A stretch of 64,000 nucleotides of DNA, taken from assembly GCF_001428545.1 (NCBI RefSeq), contig NZ_LMHZ01000012.1:186546-250545 (forward strand). The letters are read 5' to 3'. The notes under the pieces are model-generated. The model did no database searches and was not told the DNA's origin. It saw nothing but the letters and a program-made list of their open reading frames with translations. A program made the position numbers and the translations under genes. The stretch is from Noviherbaspirillum sp. Root189. GTDB lineage: Bacteria > Pseudomonadota > Gammaproteobacteria > Burkholderiales > Burkholderiaceae_D. Shown one piece after another: positions 52,019 through 60,839 of the stretch (positions are counted from its first letter, which is position 1; every line of letters starts with the position of its first letter).

Positions 52019-52654
52019 ATGCGCTTTCCCGTTTCCGCCGCCGGCCTGCTTCTCGCAGTTTCCGCTGTCCACGCAGCCGACATCAGCGTGGTCGGCCTCT
52101 TCCCCAACAAAGCGGTACTGGTCGTCGATGGCGGTGCCCCAAAAACTTATTCAGTCGGGGCAACGATTACTGAAGGCATACGCCTGGTCAGCGCCAGCGA
52201 ATCCTCGGCCACGATAGAAACCAACGGTAAACGCCAGGCGATTGCCATCGGCGATCACGTCAGCCGCAGCGGCGCATCCAACGGTCGTGTGAGCGTAACC
52301 TTGCAGGCAGATGGTCGCGGGCACTTTGTGGTGCCGGGACAGATCAACGGCGGCACGGTGCGCATGCTGCTCGACACAGGCGCAACCATGGTGGCTATTC
52401 CGGCATCCGACGCAACGCGTCTTGGCATTGATTACCGTAAGGGCCGGGTCACCTACCTCAACACAGCCAACGGAGCCGTGCCTGCTTATGCGGTCAAGCT
52501 CAATACCGTGAAGGTGGGCGACATCGAACTGAACCAGGTCGATGCGGTCGTGCAGGAGCAGGGCCTGCCCTTCATCCTCCTGGGCATGACTTTCCTGAAC
52601 CGCACTGAAATGCACCGCGACGGCGAGCAGATGGTGTTGACCAAACGATTCTGA
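52019..52654 (+). CDS. exported retropepsin-like aspartic protease
   Basis: A 211-residue periplasmic protein with a signal peptide (RFPVSAAGLLLAVSAVHA) and a clan AA aspartic-protease domain. The catalytic motif is MLLDTGATMVAIPASDA, with flanking GMTFLNR typical of the bacterial TIGR02281-type group. It would function as a dimer, with one Asp per chain. The start at 52019 places the signal peptide at the N-terminus; an in-frame start at 51893 is unlikely. Substrate is unknown. Confidence 0.85.
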   Translation: MRFPVSAAGLLLAVSAVHAADISVVGLFPNKAVLVVDGGAPKTYSVGATITEGIRLVSASESSATIETNGKRQAIAIGDHVSRSGASNGRVSVTLQADGRGHFVVPGQINGGTVRMLLDTGATMVAIPASDATRLGIDYRKGRVTYLNTANGAVPAYAVKLNTVKVGDIELNQVDAVVQEQGLPFILLGMTFLNRTEMHRDGEQMVLTKRF

Positions 52655-52794
52655 AAAAGAAACAAAAACCTCGCAATATCAGCACTTTGAGGTGTCGCAG
52701 GCTCGATTGAGATTAGCCTATTCAAAAGCCCCATCATGCGGCTTGCGCCCCGAATCAGGACGCAGTCCGCGACGCCGCCATCACACACAACTAC

Positions 52795-53856
52795 TTATTC
52801 TCGTTCCTGCAACCTGCGCTGCTTCACGGCTTCCGCCAAACCTTCCAGCACCTTGACGCTGGAATCCCAATCAATGCAGCCGTCCGTGACAGACTGGCCG
52901 TAGGTGAGTTCCTTACCGGGAATCAGATCCTGGCGACCCGCCACCAGATGTGACTCCACCATCACACCGACAATACGCGTGTCGCCTGCGGCAATTTGCG
53001 CTGCGATGTCGGCGCAAACCGGCACCTGATTCTCGGGTTTCTTCGAGCTGTTTGCATGCGAGGCATCAATCATCAAGCGCGAAGCCAGGCCGTTTGCCGC
53101 GATTTCCTTGCAAGCGGTGTCAACGCTGGCCGCATCATAATTCGGCGCTTTGCCGCCACGCAGGATGATGTGACAATCTTCATTGCCGCTGGTAGAAACG
53201 ATTGCGGAGTGGCCGCCCTTGGTCACCGAGAGAAAATGGTGGGGCTGCGACGCCGCTTTGATCGCGTCAACTGCAATCTTGATGTTGCCGTCGGTACCGT
53301 TCTTGAAACCTACCGGACAAGAGAGGCCCGATGCGAGTTCGCGGTGGACCTGGGATTCCGTGGTACGTGCACCGATCGCGCCCCAGCTGATCAGGTCGGC
53401 CACGTATTGCGGACTGATCACGTCAAGGAATTCGGTACCTGCCGGCAGGCCCAGTTCATTGATATTCATGAGCAGTTCGCGCGCCATGCGCAAGCCGTCG
53501 TTGATACGGAAACTGTTGTCCATGTAAGGATCGTTGATCAGCCCCTTCCAGCCTACCGTGGTACGTGGCTTCTCAAAATATACCCGCATGATGATTTCAA
53601 GTTCACCGGCAAAGCGATCGCGCTCCTTGACCAGGCGCCGCGCATATTCCATTGCGGCCTTGGTGTCGTGAATGGAACACGGCCCGATAACGACCATGAC
53701 GCGATCGTCTTGTCCGTGCAGGATACGATGCAACGCCAACCGCGCATTGGCGGCGGTGGTAGCCACATGCTCGCTGCAGGAAAACTCGCGGATAAGGTGC
53801 GAAGGTGGAAGCAGTTCTTTCATTTCGCGAATGCGTAAGTCATCGGTGCGCGGCAT
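52795..53856 (-). CDS. aroG: 3-deoxy-7-phosphoheptulonate synthase (class I)
   Basis: First step of the shikimate pathway. The 353-residue protein matches AroG/AroF: VVIGPCSIHDTKAAMEYA, MRVYFEKPRTTVGWKG, ARTTESQVHRE, VTKGGHSAIVSTSGNEDCH, and DASHANSSKKPENQ. Which amino acid inhibits it cannot be read here. The ATG at 53856 has TGGAGA upstream; the in-frame start at 53883 is less likely. Confidence 0.94.
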   Translation of the reverse strand: MPRTDDLRIREMKELLPPSHLIREFSCSEHVATTAANARLALHRILHGQDDRVMVVIGPCSIHDTKAAMEYARRLVKERDRFAGELEIIMRVYFEKPRTTVGWKGLINDPYMDNSFRINDGLRMARELLMNINELGLPAGTEFLDVISPQYVADLISWGAIGARTTESQVHRELASGLSCPVGFKNGTDGNIKIAVDAIKAASQPHHFLSVTKGGHSAIVSTSGNEDCHIILRGGKAPNYDAASVDTACKEIAANGLASRLMIDASHANSSKKPENQVPVCADIAAQIAAGDTRIVGVMVESHLVAGRQDLIPGKELTYGQSVTDGCIDWDSSVKVLEGLAEAVKQRRLQERE

Positions 53857-54177
53857 GTTTTTTCTCCAGATAGAAGGGTTCAAGACTGTACAAATGAAAA
53901 AACCGCCATCGCTGGCGGTTTTTCTAGGATTCGGTTTAGCTCTTTTATTCGTGCGCTTACCGCTTCTCCACCGCCATTGGGCTGGAATAGCTAAAGTAAA
54001 AATAAAAGTAAAAGCGCGCGAAAGTCATATGTTTTCAACGATGTTGAAGCCTGTTTTAATCAATAGTGCAGCAAATCATGGCGTTTGGCAAGCCGCGAAT
54101 CACAAACAGGATCACAAACATTTTCAATCGAGGTGGTCGCTTGGCCCTGCACTGACCGCATGTTGTCGATCATGCGT
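53857..54177. other. intergenic region between aroG and the thioredoxin-like gene
   Basis: About 320 bases without a gene. It holds the terminator at 53898–53923 and an A-rich stretch near 53995–54016. The remaining sequence codes for nothing recognisable on either strand. Confidence 0.5.
53898..53923 (-). terminator. terminator upstream of aroG
   Basis: AAAAACCGCCA-TCGC-TGGCGGTTTTT, with T-runs on both strands. On the minus strand it would end transcripts from the thioredoxin-like gene before aroG. Confidence 0.85.
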
Positions 54178-54675
54178 TTATCGCGCTGCCAGTTTTGCAA
54201 TGATTTCAGCAGTGATGACTCCCGAGTACGCCACCCGTTCGCCGCGCGCATTAAACCAGTAACTGCGCGGCATTTCGCCATGCCATTTTGGATCAATCGC
54301 ATAACGTAGCTGCTCAGGAGACGCATCGCCGTAAGCCCACGCGTTGCTGCTCATGCCTGTGGACTCAAGTTTCTTCTTCATTAATGCAACAGCCTGCGGA
54401 TCGCCGAGGGGATCGGTTGAAAGCGTAACGACATGAAGGTCCTTGCGCTTGCGCTTTTCCTCCGCAAGGTTTTTCAGGCTCGCCTGACAGTATTCGCAGT
54501 CGAGTGACCAGACAACGAGTACAAAAGGCCTGCCCTTCTGGGTGTCGACAAGGCGCTCCATCGTATTTGCTTCGAAAGACCGGATCGCTTCCGCTTCCGC
54601 TGCCGTGGCCGTGGCCGTGATGATGGCGAGGCACAATACCGCCGATATCGCAAAACTTCTGAAGCTTACTGGCAT
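54178..54675 (-). CDS. exported thioredoxin-like (TlpA/redoxin) protein
   Basis: A 165-residue periplasmic thiol-redox protein. The N-terminus is a signal peptide ending near ATATAAEAEA; the active-site motif is WSLDCEYCQASL (C-x2-C), followed by DPLGDPQAVALMKKK and a cis-Pro region MPRSYWFNARGE. It may reduce or resurface disulfides of envelope proteins. Good ribosome binding site AGGAG. Confidence 0.85.
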   Translation of the reverse strand: MPVSFRSFAISAVLCLAIITATATAAEAEAIRSFEANTMERLVDTQKGRPFVLVVWSLDCEYCQASLKNLAEEKRKRKDLHVVTLSTDPLGDPQAVALMKKKLESTGMSSNAWAYGDASPEQLRYAIDPKWHGEMPRSYWFNARGERVAYSGVITAEIIAKLAAR

Positions 54676-55578
54676 AACCGTCTCCTGTTGATTCCATTTA
54701 TCGGTACACGCTTGTCACGTGTACATAACCGCATGATACCGGCTCGTCTTGGCAAAACTAGGCGCATAGGACATTTGCTTGTTTGTGCAGGACAGCACCA
54801 GCGACGTGCACCGTTTCAACGTGATTTCCTGTCACTCCACAATATTGCCGGCCATTACTGTTGGGTGTGCGATTACATCTGTGTGAAACGTTACGCTAAA
54901 ACTGACTTACCGTTATCAGGCACGAATGTACACAGTTTTTCAAAAGGCTATCCACCCCACTCCTCGCCACCGTAAAAATTACAATCGTTTTGCGTTTTTA
55001 ATGCATTGCAGAATACCGTGGTGCAATTTTTTGGGAGATTTCCGGTAGATCACTTGAAATTACAGCGCAATTTGTTTCATCGTGCTCGCAAACCGTCTTG
55101 GCACGGGTCGTGCTCAGTACTTGTCAAGACGCGTTAAATAGTATGGAGACAGCCAACACTGTTGCTTTTTGGGGTAAGAGTACTGAAACCCCAACAAGCA
55201 ATTGAGCGATTTAAATATCGCTGTCTTCAGGCAGAGCACATTGAAAAAAGCGGAGTTTTTTACAAGCCGAAGCGCACTTATTTGTATCTTGCTAGAAGCT
55301 TTAACGGACTCATATAGTAGCCAGGGCCCCAAGATACAGAAGGTGTTCTAGTCCGTTGCTGCCGCTGCTGATTTCTGTGCTATGTTACTTATCGGAAAGA
55401 GCTGGTCTGGTGAACGCTGAGCGTTCATCAAGCATGTCTTGATTGTTTGGCAAAATCCGACCGACCGGTCAGACTATTTTTTGACGAAAACAACCGAAAA
55501 TTGTAAATGATGCATTGCAGCAAGGAAAATTTCGCTGCAGAATCTAGCGATACCGGTACCCCCCTGAAAGAGGCCACT
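54676..55578. other. AT-rich, hairpin-rich gap before phaZ
   Basis: About 900 bases with no credible gene; short frames at 54688–54975 and 55114–55332 have no known relatives. The sequence is AT-rich relative to its flanks and contains several inverted repeats: CGTCTTG/CAAGACG (55094–55131) enclosing GCACG/CGTGC; a 13-pair stem with one mismatch (55162–55201); GCGAT/ATCGC (55206–55221); AACGGACT/AGTCCGTT (55303–55357); TGAACGC/GCGTTCA (55411–55427); and GACCGGTC (55463–55470). It could hide a noncoding RNA and the phaZ control region. Confidence 0.6.
55459..55470. promoter_or_regulatory. candidate operator upstream of phaZ
   Basis: GACCGACCGGTC, containing the palindrome GACCGGTC, resembles TetR-family sites. 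It lies about 110 bases before the phaZ ATG. Confidence 0.45.
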
Positions 55579-56814
55579 ATGCTTTATCAATTCCACGAGC
55601 TGAATCGGACTTTCCTGAACCCGCTTATTCAATGGGCGGAAGCCTCTGCCAAGCTCTTCACGAATCCAGTCTCGCCTCTTGCGCATACGCCTTATGCGCA
55701 GCGCATCGCTGCCGGCTACGAATTACTGTACCGACTAGGCAAGGATTACGAAAAGCCGGAGTTCGGTATCAAAACCGTTCCCGTCGCCGGCAAACCGGTT
55801 GGCGTGCTCGAAGAAATCGAGGAACAGAGACCTTTCTGTCGCCTGATCCATTTCAAGAAAGACCTGAGCAGCAAACAGTTTGCCAGCCTCAAGCAGCCAA
55901 CGGTGCTTCTGGTCGCGCCACTGTCTGGCCACCACTCGACACTGCTACGCGATACCGTACGCGCCTTGCTGTCGGAACATGACGTTTTCATCACCGACTG
56001 GACCGACGCCCGCATGGTGCCGATGAGCGACGGCGCTTTCCACCTGCACGATTACATCTATTACGTGCAGGATTTCATCCGCCGCCTTGGCCCCGACGTG
56101 CATGTGATTTCCGTCTGCCAGCCGACTGTGCCGGTGCTGGCCGCGATTTCGCTGATGGCCAGCGCCAACGATCCCAAGCTGCCCAAGAGCATGACGATGA
56201 TGGGCGGCCCGATCGACCCGCGCCGTTCACCGACGCAGGTGAATGATCTGGCAACCGAAAAGCCCTACTCCTGGTTCGAGACCAAGGTCATTTACAGCGT
56301 CCCGCCTAACTATCCCGGCTTTGGCCGCAAGGTCTATCCCGGCTTCCTGCAGCATGCCGGCTTTGTTGCCATGAACCCTGGCCGCCATGCGCAAAGCCAC
56401 TGGGATTTCTACATGCATCTGCGCGAAGGCGACAACGAGTCGGCGGAAGAACATCGCAAGTTCTACGATGAGTACAACGCGGTCCTTGATATGCCAGCCG
56501 AGTATTACCTTGAGACGATCAAGACGGTATTCCAGGAATTCAACTTGCCCAAAGGCACCTGGGAAGTCGAAGGCAAACTGGTACGTCCGCAGGACATCAA
56601 GAACGTCGCGTTGTTTACGATTGAAGGCGAGCTTGACGATATTTCCGGCACTGGACAGACCCAGGCAGCACATGATCTGTGCTCGAGCATTCCCGAGTCG
56701 AAGAAACAACACTTCACCGCACCCAAGTGCGGTCACTACGGCATTTTCTCCGGCCGCCGCTGGCGCGAAGTGATCTGTCCGAAGATTGGCGAATTTATCA
56801 AGGCCAACTCCTGA
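55579..56814 (+). CDS. phaZ: intracellular polyhydroxyalkanoate (PHB) depolymerase
   Basis: Degrades stored poly-3-hydroxybutyrate granules. The 411-residue protein belongs to the PhaZ1 intracellular family (no signal peptide). The nucleophile is Cys in VISVCQPTVPVLAA, with Asp in GELDDISG and His in KCGHYG. The start at 55579 has AAAGAGG; the frame is open to 55507 but the extra residues look non-coding. A terminator follows. Confidence 0.93.
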   Translation: MLYQFHELNRTFLNPLIQWAEASAKLFTNPVSPLAHTPYAQRIAAGYELLYRLGKDYEKPEFGIKTVPVAGKPVGVLEEIEEQRPFCRLIHFKKDLSSKQFASLKQPTVLLVAPLSGHHSTLLRDTVRALLSEHDVFITDWTDARMVPMSDGAFHLHDYIYYVQDFIRRLGPDVHVISVCQPTVPVLAAISLMASANDPKLPKSMTMMGGPIDPRRSPTQVNDLATEKPYSWFETKVIYSVPPNYPGFGRKVYPGFLQHAGFVAMNPGRHAQSHWDFYMHLREGDNESAEEHRKFYDEYNAVLDMPAEYYLETIKTVFQEFNLPKGTWEVEGKLVRPQDIKNVALFTIEGELDDISGTGQTQAAHDLCSSIPESKKQHFTAPKCGHYGIFSGRRWREVICPKIGEFIKANS

Positions 56815-56844
56815 TTCAACGCCTGGACGTATAGCTCTCCGAAA

Positions 56845-56875
56845 AAGCCGTTCGCAGATAGCGAACGGCTTTTTT
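56845..56875 (+). terminator. terminator after phaZ
   Basis: AAGCCGTTCGC-AGATA-GCGAACGGCTT followed by TTTT, 30 bases after the phaZ stop. Confidence 0.9.
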
Positions 56876-56931
56876 ATTTGTGGCAGCAGCGGTTTCCCGG
56901 GATAATCGTCTTTTTCCCCGCAAAACCTGCC

Positions 56932-57714
56932 GTGTCCCACATTCCCACCCTGGCCGACGAGATCGAAAACCTGTTGCCGCAGACGCAGTGTACAAAATGC
57001 GGCTATGCCGCCTGCCGTCCCTATGCCGAAGCGGTCGCCGCTGGTGACGCCAACTATAACCAGTGCCCGCCTGGTGGCATGGAAGGTGTGGCGCGTCTCG
57101 CCGCTTTACTCGGCAAACCCGTCATTCCGCTCAATCCAGTCAATGGTGTCGAACGGCCGCGTCCGGTTGCCGTGATCGATGAATCCTTGTGCATAGGTTG
57201 CACGTTGTGCATTCAGGCTTGCCCTGTCGATGCCATTGTCGGCGCGGCCAAGCATATGCATAGCGTGGTTCCGGATCTCTGTACCGGTTGCGATCTTTGC
57301 GTCGCGCCCTGCCCTGTCGATTGCATTGCGATGGTCGACCTCACGCCAGGCAAGACCGGCTGGGCGGCGTGGTCGCAGCAACAAGCCGACGCCGCCCGTG
57401 AGCGGCATCAGTTCAGGATTTTTCGCCTGCGTCGTGACAAGGAAGAAAACGATGCACGCCTGGCAGCAAAAGCCGCCGCGAAACTGAAGGCGGTAGAAGC
57501 CGAATCGACGCTGACACCCGAGGAGAAGGCGGCGCAGGAGCGTAAAAAAGCCATCATCCAGGCAGCAATGGAGCGCGCCCGCCTTCAGAAAGAAAAGATG
57601 GCCGCCATGCCGGCGCCGGCGACGACCACCATGAACGACTTATCGCGTGGCGTGCGCAAGCAGGTTGCCGATATCAACAGCAAGCTCGACGAACAAGCGA
57701 ACGACCAGCAATGA
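56932..57714 (+). CDS. rsxB: RsxB/RnfB-type iron-sulfur protein
   Basis: Electron-transfer protein of the Rnf/Rsx type. The N-terminal 4Fe-4S domain has [13 protein letters not shown] and a later Cys in QCPPGG; two ferredoxin-type clusters follow ([16 protein letters not shown] and [16 protein letters not shown]). The C-terminal third is charged and helical. No other rnf gene is adjacent; in betaproteobacteria the gene often sits alone beside nth. The GTG start at 56932 ([12 protein letters not shown]) fits the family; a TTG at 56878 is unlikely. Overlaps nth (ATGA). Confidence 0.87.
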   Translation: MSHIPTLADEIENLLPQTQCTKCGYAACRPYAEAVAAGDANYNQCPPGGMEGVARLAALLGKPVIPLNPVNGVERPRPVAVIDESLCIGCTLCIQACPVDAIVGAAKHMHSVVPDLCTGCDLCVAPCPVDCIAMVDLTPGKTGWAAWSQQQADAARERHQFRIFRLRRDKEENDARLAAKAAAKLKAVEAESTLTPEEKAAQERKKAIIQAAMERARLQKEKMAAMPAPATTTMNDLSRGVRKQVADINSKLDEQANDQQ

Positions 57715-58361
57715 ACGCCGTAAAACGCCTGGAAATTTTCAGACGCTTCCACCAAGCGAATCCCCATCCAACCACCGAACTCGAGTACACGACGCCTTTC
57801 GAACTGCTGATATCGGTCATCCTGTCGGCGCAGGCCACCGATGTATCGGTCAACAAGGCGACCCGCAGGCTCTACCCGGTCGCGAACACGCCCGCTGCCA
57901 TCTACGCGCTGGGTGTTGAGGAGCTCGAAACCTACATCAAGACGATCGGGCTGTATCGCACAAAAGCAAAGAACGTCATCGAAACCTGCCGCATTCTGAT
58001 CGAGCAGCACGGTGGCGAAGTGCCGCGTTCGCGTGAAGCGCTGGAGGCCCTGCCTGGGGTGGGCCGCAAGACGGCGAATGTGGTGTTGAATACCGCATTC
58101 GGTGAGCCGACCATCGCGGTGGATACCCACATCTTCCGCGTGTCGAACCGTACCAACCTCGCGCCCGGCAAGAATGTCGATGAGGTCGAGCAGAAGCTGC
58201 TCAAGTTTGTGCCGGATGAATTCCGGCACGATGCGCATCACTGGCTGATCCTGCATGGACGTTACACCTGCATCGCGCGCAAGCCGCAATGCTGGAACTG
58301 CATCATTGCCGATCTTTGCGAGTACAAAGACAAGACGCCGCTGCCTGAAAAAGGCGTTTAG
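57711..58361 (+). CDS. nth: endonuclease III
   Basis: Base-excision glycosylase/AP lyase for oxidised pyrimidines. The 216-residue protein has the HhH motif [14 protein letters not shown], catalytic Lys/Asp in TAN…[11 protein letters not shown], and the 4Fe-4S loop C-x6-C-x2-C-x5-C ([17 protein letters not shown]). Its stop codon lies in the first unit of the octamer repeat that follows. Confidence 0.94.
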   Translation: MNAVKRLEIFRRFHQANPHPTTELEYTTPFELLISVILSAQATDVSVNKATRRLYPVANTPAAIYALGVEELETYIKTIGLYRTKAKNVIETCRILIEQHGGEVPRSREALEALPGVGRKTANVVLNTAFGEPTIAVDTHIFRVSNRTNLAPGKNVDEVEQKLLKFVPDEFRHDAHHWLILHGRYTCIARKPQCWNCIIADLCEYKDKTPLPEKGV

Positions 58362-58451
58362 AGGTTTAGAGGTTTAGAGGTTTAGAGGTTTAGAGGTTTA
58401 GAGGTTTAGAGGTTTAGAGGTTTAGAGGTTTAGAGGTTTAGAGGTTTAGAG
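58356..58451. repeat. 12 perfect tandem copies of GTTTAGAG
   Basis: Positions 58356–58451 are twelve uninterrupted 8-base units GTTTAGAG. The nth stop TAG (58359–58361) is within the first unit. Such simple-sequence repeats change copy number by slipped-strand mispairing. It lies 93 bases before the DUF1841 gene. Confidence 0.95.
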
Positions 58452-58544
58452 AAGTCTGCAATGCGGGCACGCTGGCGTATCGCCTGCCGTCATCGGACGC
58501 AGGCGATACAATGACGCCTTGTTTTTACGGCTGAGCCATTGACG

Positions 58545-58967
58545 ATGTTTACCCCTTCACAACATGACGTTCGTCGCTTCTTTTGCGAAACTTTTCGCAA
58601 GGTGCGCGCGAACGAAATTCTGACGCCGCTGGAAGCGATTGCACGCGACTGGATCGTCCAGCATCAGGAATATGAGGATGATCTGTCGGATGTCGAAAAC
58701 GCGCTGGCTGCTGACTATTCGGTCGAACGCGGGCAAAGCAATCCCTTCCTGCATCTGTCCATGCATCTGTCCATCGCGGAACAGATTTCTATCGACCAGC
58801 CGCCGGGAATACGCGCAGCCTTTCTCGGGCTGGCGCAGCGATTAGGGTCTGAACACGACGCGCATCACGAAATGATGGAATGCCTCGGTGAAATGATCTG
58901 GAATTCGCAGCGCAGCGGCATGCCGCCGGATGGCGTAGCGTATATCGAGTGTGTGAAGCGGCGCTGA
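58545..58967 (+). CDS. DUF1841 family protein
   Basis: A 140-residue protein of family DUF1841, found mainly in beta- and gammaproteobacteria. Helical and acidic, with NPFLHLSMHLSIAEQISIDQPPG and EHDAHHEMMECLGEMIW; the His/Glu-rich second segment could bind metal. Function is unknown. The ATG at 58545 has no strong ribosome binding site. Confidence 0.86.
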   Translation: MFTPSQHDVRRFFCETFRKVRANEILTPLEAIARDWIVQHQEYEDDLSDVENALAADYSVERGQSNPFLHLSMHLSIAEQISIDQPPGIRAAFLGLAQRLGSEHDAHHEMMECLGEMIWNSQRSGMPPDGVAYIECVKRR

Positions 58968-59024
58968 TCGCCAGGCCGCTTCCGTTGCACAACCGGTGTA
59001 CCACAGCCGACTTTTGCCCGACCG

Positions 59025-59531
59025 TCATTCAACCTTGATCGACATCTTGCGCGGTTTTTCAAAATCCGCCTTGGGTAACTCCACCCGCAGCACACCGTTG
59101 CGATACGTCGCCTGCGCCTGGTCCGCAATCACGGCAACCGGCAATGGAAATACACGGCGAAAACCGCCGTACGCGCATTGCAGCACGCGGTAACGGCCTT
59201 CGGTACTTTCACGCTCGAAACGTTTCTCGCCATTGACGATCAGGGTTCCATCCTGCACCTCGATATCGAGGTCGCTCTTGTCGATGCCAGGAATCTCCAG
59301 TTTGACGATCACGCGCTTTTCGTCTTCAAATAAGTCGCCTCCCAACATCGACCAGGTACCTGACGGTATGAAAAACGCGTCGTCCACCTCGGTCCGCGCA
59401 GGAAGGCTGGTCGTATCGCCGGGCTTGAAGCGCGTCAGCGCGCTGGATGCCGACTGTCGCATATGCTGCCAGCCTTCCGCCATCGAATCCCAGAACGACG
59501 TCAGTCCTTGCTTCAGCTCATCCAGTTTCAT
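59025..59531 (-). CDS. Hsp20/alpha-crystallin small heat-shock protein
   Basis: ATP-independent holdase. The 168-residue protein has a helical N-terminus and an alpha-crystallin domain (about 65–168): KRVIVKLEIPGIDKSDLDIE, NGEKRFER, RRVFPLPVAV and the conserved NGVLRVELPK. The C-terminal IXI motif is weak (SIKVE). No heat-shock promoter was recognised upstream. Confidence 0.88.
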   Translation of the reverse strand: MKLDELKQGLTSFWDSMAEGWQHMRQSASSALTRFKPGDTTSLPARTEVDDAFFIPSGTWSMLGGDLFEDEKRVIVKLEIPGIDKSDLDIEVQDGTLIVNGEKRFERESTEGRYRVLQCAYGGFRRVFPLPVAVIADQAQATYRNGVLRVELPKADFEKPRKMSIKVE

Positions 59532-59907
59532 ATCAACCTCCTTACCTTGATAAGAATGCCAACCGCGGCCAGCTTATACCGGCGCGGCACAATCGTTTCC
59601 CTCTATTGCCTTGGATATCATCCAGGCGGGAGTGTTCAACTGTCAGCCCAGCCATGCGGAAGCTGTCACCAGACTATTGACAGGCCAGTCGCATGGTGGG
59701 AAGGCGGGAAGGCGGTGCCAAAAGGAAATAAAGCAGCGAAGTGAAGGGACTGACAATGCAGCCGGCCAGGAAAACTATTGTTTCCTGAACCCGGAGACGA
59801 AAAATGCCACGACATGCGTGGCATTTTGTAGGGACTGGCTTGCGGCACGCTTTTGTGTCGCTGTAATACCGCTGTTGTATCGCAGCTGACTTCGAGCGTT
59901 TTTGTTT
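59532..59907. other. intergenic region between hsp20 and the cytochrome genes
   Basis: About 375 bases with no gene I can support. The hsp20 promoter should be at the left edge on the minus strand. The only clear element is the hairpin at 59801–59827. Confidence 0.5.
59801..59827 (-). terminator. hairpin terminator downstream of the cytochrome c genes
   Basis: AAAATGCCAC / GTGGCATTTT with a 7-base loop and TTTTT on the minus strand, about 80 bases after the cytochrome stop. Confidence 0.7.
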
Positions 59908-60249
59908 TTATTTACGCAGTACCAGCGAACCAGGCAGGCTGTGCAGGTAAGCGGCGATGTTCTGGATGTCCTGACGGGACAGGGGTTTTGCCTGCGCACC
60001 CATGATTGCATTACCGCGGCCATTGGCGCCATCGGCACCACGCTTGTATTCAGTCAGCGCTACAGCCAGGTAATCCTGATGTTGGCCCGCAAGCTTCGGA
60101 TAGCTTGGATCGATGGGTGAATTGTAGTCCTTGCCGTGACAGGAAGCGCAATTGTACTTTTCAGCTGCGGCCTTACCTTGTTCGATATTACCGGCGGCGA
60201 ATGCGTTGAACGACAGCAGCACGGCTGCGCCTGCGAGAATCTTTTTCAT
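59908..60249 (-). CDS. periplasmic class I cytochrome c
   Basis: A 113-residue small electron carrier. Signal peptide (KKILAGAAVLLSFNAFA), heme-attachment motif CASCHGKD, then a helical body with a likely axial Met in the MGAQAKPLS region. Start ATG at 60249 with GAGGGGA upstream. The second gene of a cytochrome pair. Redox partner unknown. Confidence 0.88.
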   Translation of the reverse strand: MKKILAGAAVLLSFNAFAAGNIEQGKAAAEKYNCASCHGKDYNSPIDPSYPKLAGQHQDYLAVALTEYKRGADGANGRGNAIMGAQAKPLSRQDIQNIAAYLHSLPGSLVLRK

Positions 60250-60262
60250 TATCGGTCCCCTC

Positions 60263-60583
60263 TTATTTCTGCTGTGCGTAATAGGCTGCCACATCGGCGA
60301 TATCCTGATCCGACAGGCCGGCAGCGATGCCGCGCATGCTTGGATGCTTGCGCTCGCCCTTTTTATACGCATTCAGCGCGTTCTCGATATATTTGGCCGA
60401 CTGGCCACCCAGCATGGGCACCTGATAGACCTCGGGGAATGTAGCCTTGTAACCGGGGATGCCATGGCAGCCGATACACATTGCCACCTTATTTTCTGCT
60501 GCCTTGGCGTTGCCGACGATGTCTGCCGCGGCAGCGAAGTTCGCAACACCCGCAAGCGCGAGAAGCGCAAAGATTTTTTTCAT
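60263..60583 (-). CDS. periplasmic class I cytochrome c
   Basis: A 106-residue class I c-type cytochrome with signal peptide (KKIFALLALAGVANFAAA) and heme motif CIGCHGIPG; the methionine in PSMRGIAAGLSDQD is a plausible axial ligand. It lies 13 bases upstream of the second cytochrome gene; the two may donate electrons to the same oxidase and could together replace a diheme c4. Confidence 0.87.
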   Translation of the reverse strand: MKKIFALLALAGVANFAAAADIVGNAKAAENKVAMCIGCHGIPGYKATFPEVYQVPMLGGQSAKYIENALNAYKKGERKHPSMRGIAAGLSDQDIADVAAYYAQQK

Positions 60584-60839
60584 GATAGCTGGGTAATTAA
60601 TACGAATTTTCAAAACTTATCCGCAAGGGATTCGACTGACCCGAGCACCGTAGACAGACTGGTGTAAATCGGGTTCGCGGACGGCGCCGGTCGAATCGCT
60701 GGCGGATAAACTTTAAGCGCGGCCGCTGAAACAGACGGTTGTTGCTTTCACGCACCAAAACCGCTTAATTCTACATTAAGACTCCCGGGGAGTCCACGCC
60801 GCCATGACGGGACGCAAACTCTCCGGGAAATTGCAGTTG

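Noticed and set aside
54688-54975. 95-codon frame in the gap before phaZ
   Set aside because: No known relatives and no ribosome binding site; likely chance.
55114-55332. 72-codon AT-rich minus-strand frame
   Set aside because: Runs across the hairpins of a noncoding gap and resembles no family; kept only as part of the gap finding.
58356-58451. CRISPR-like array
   Set aside because: Twelve contiguous 8-base units with no spacers and no cas genes; this is a simple tandem repeat.
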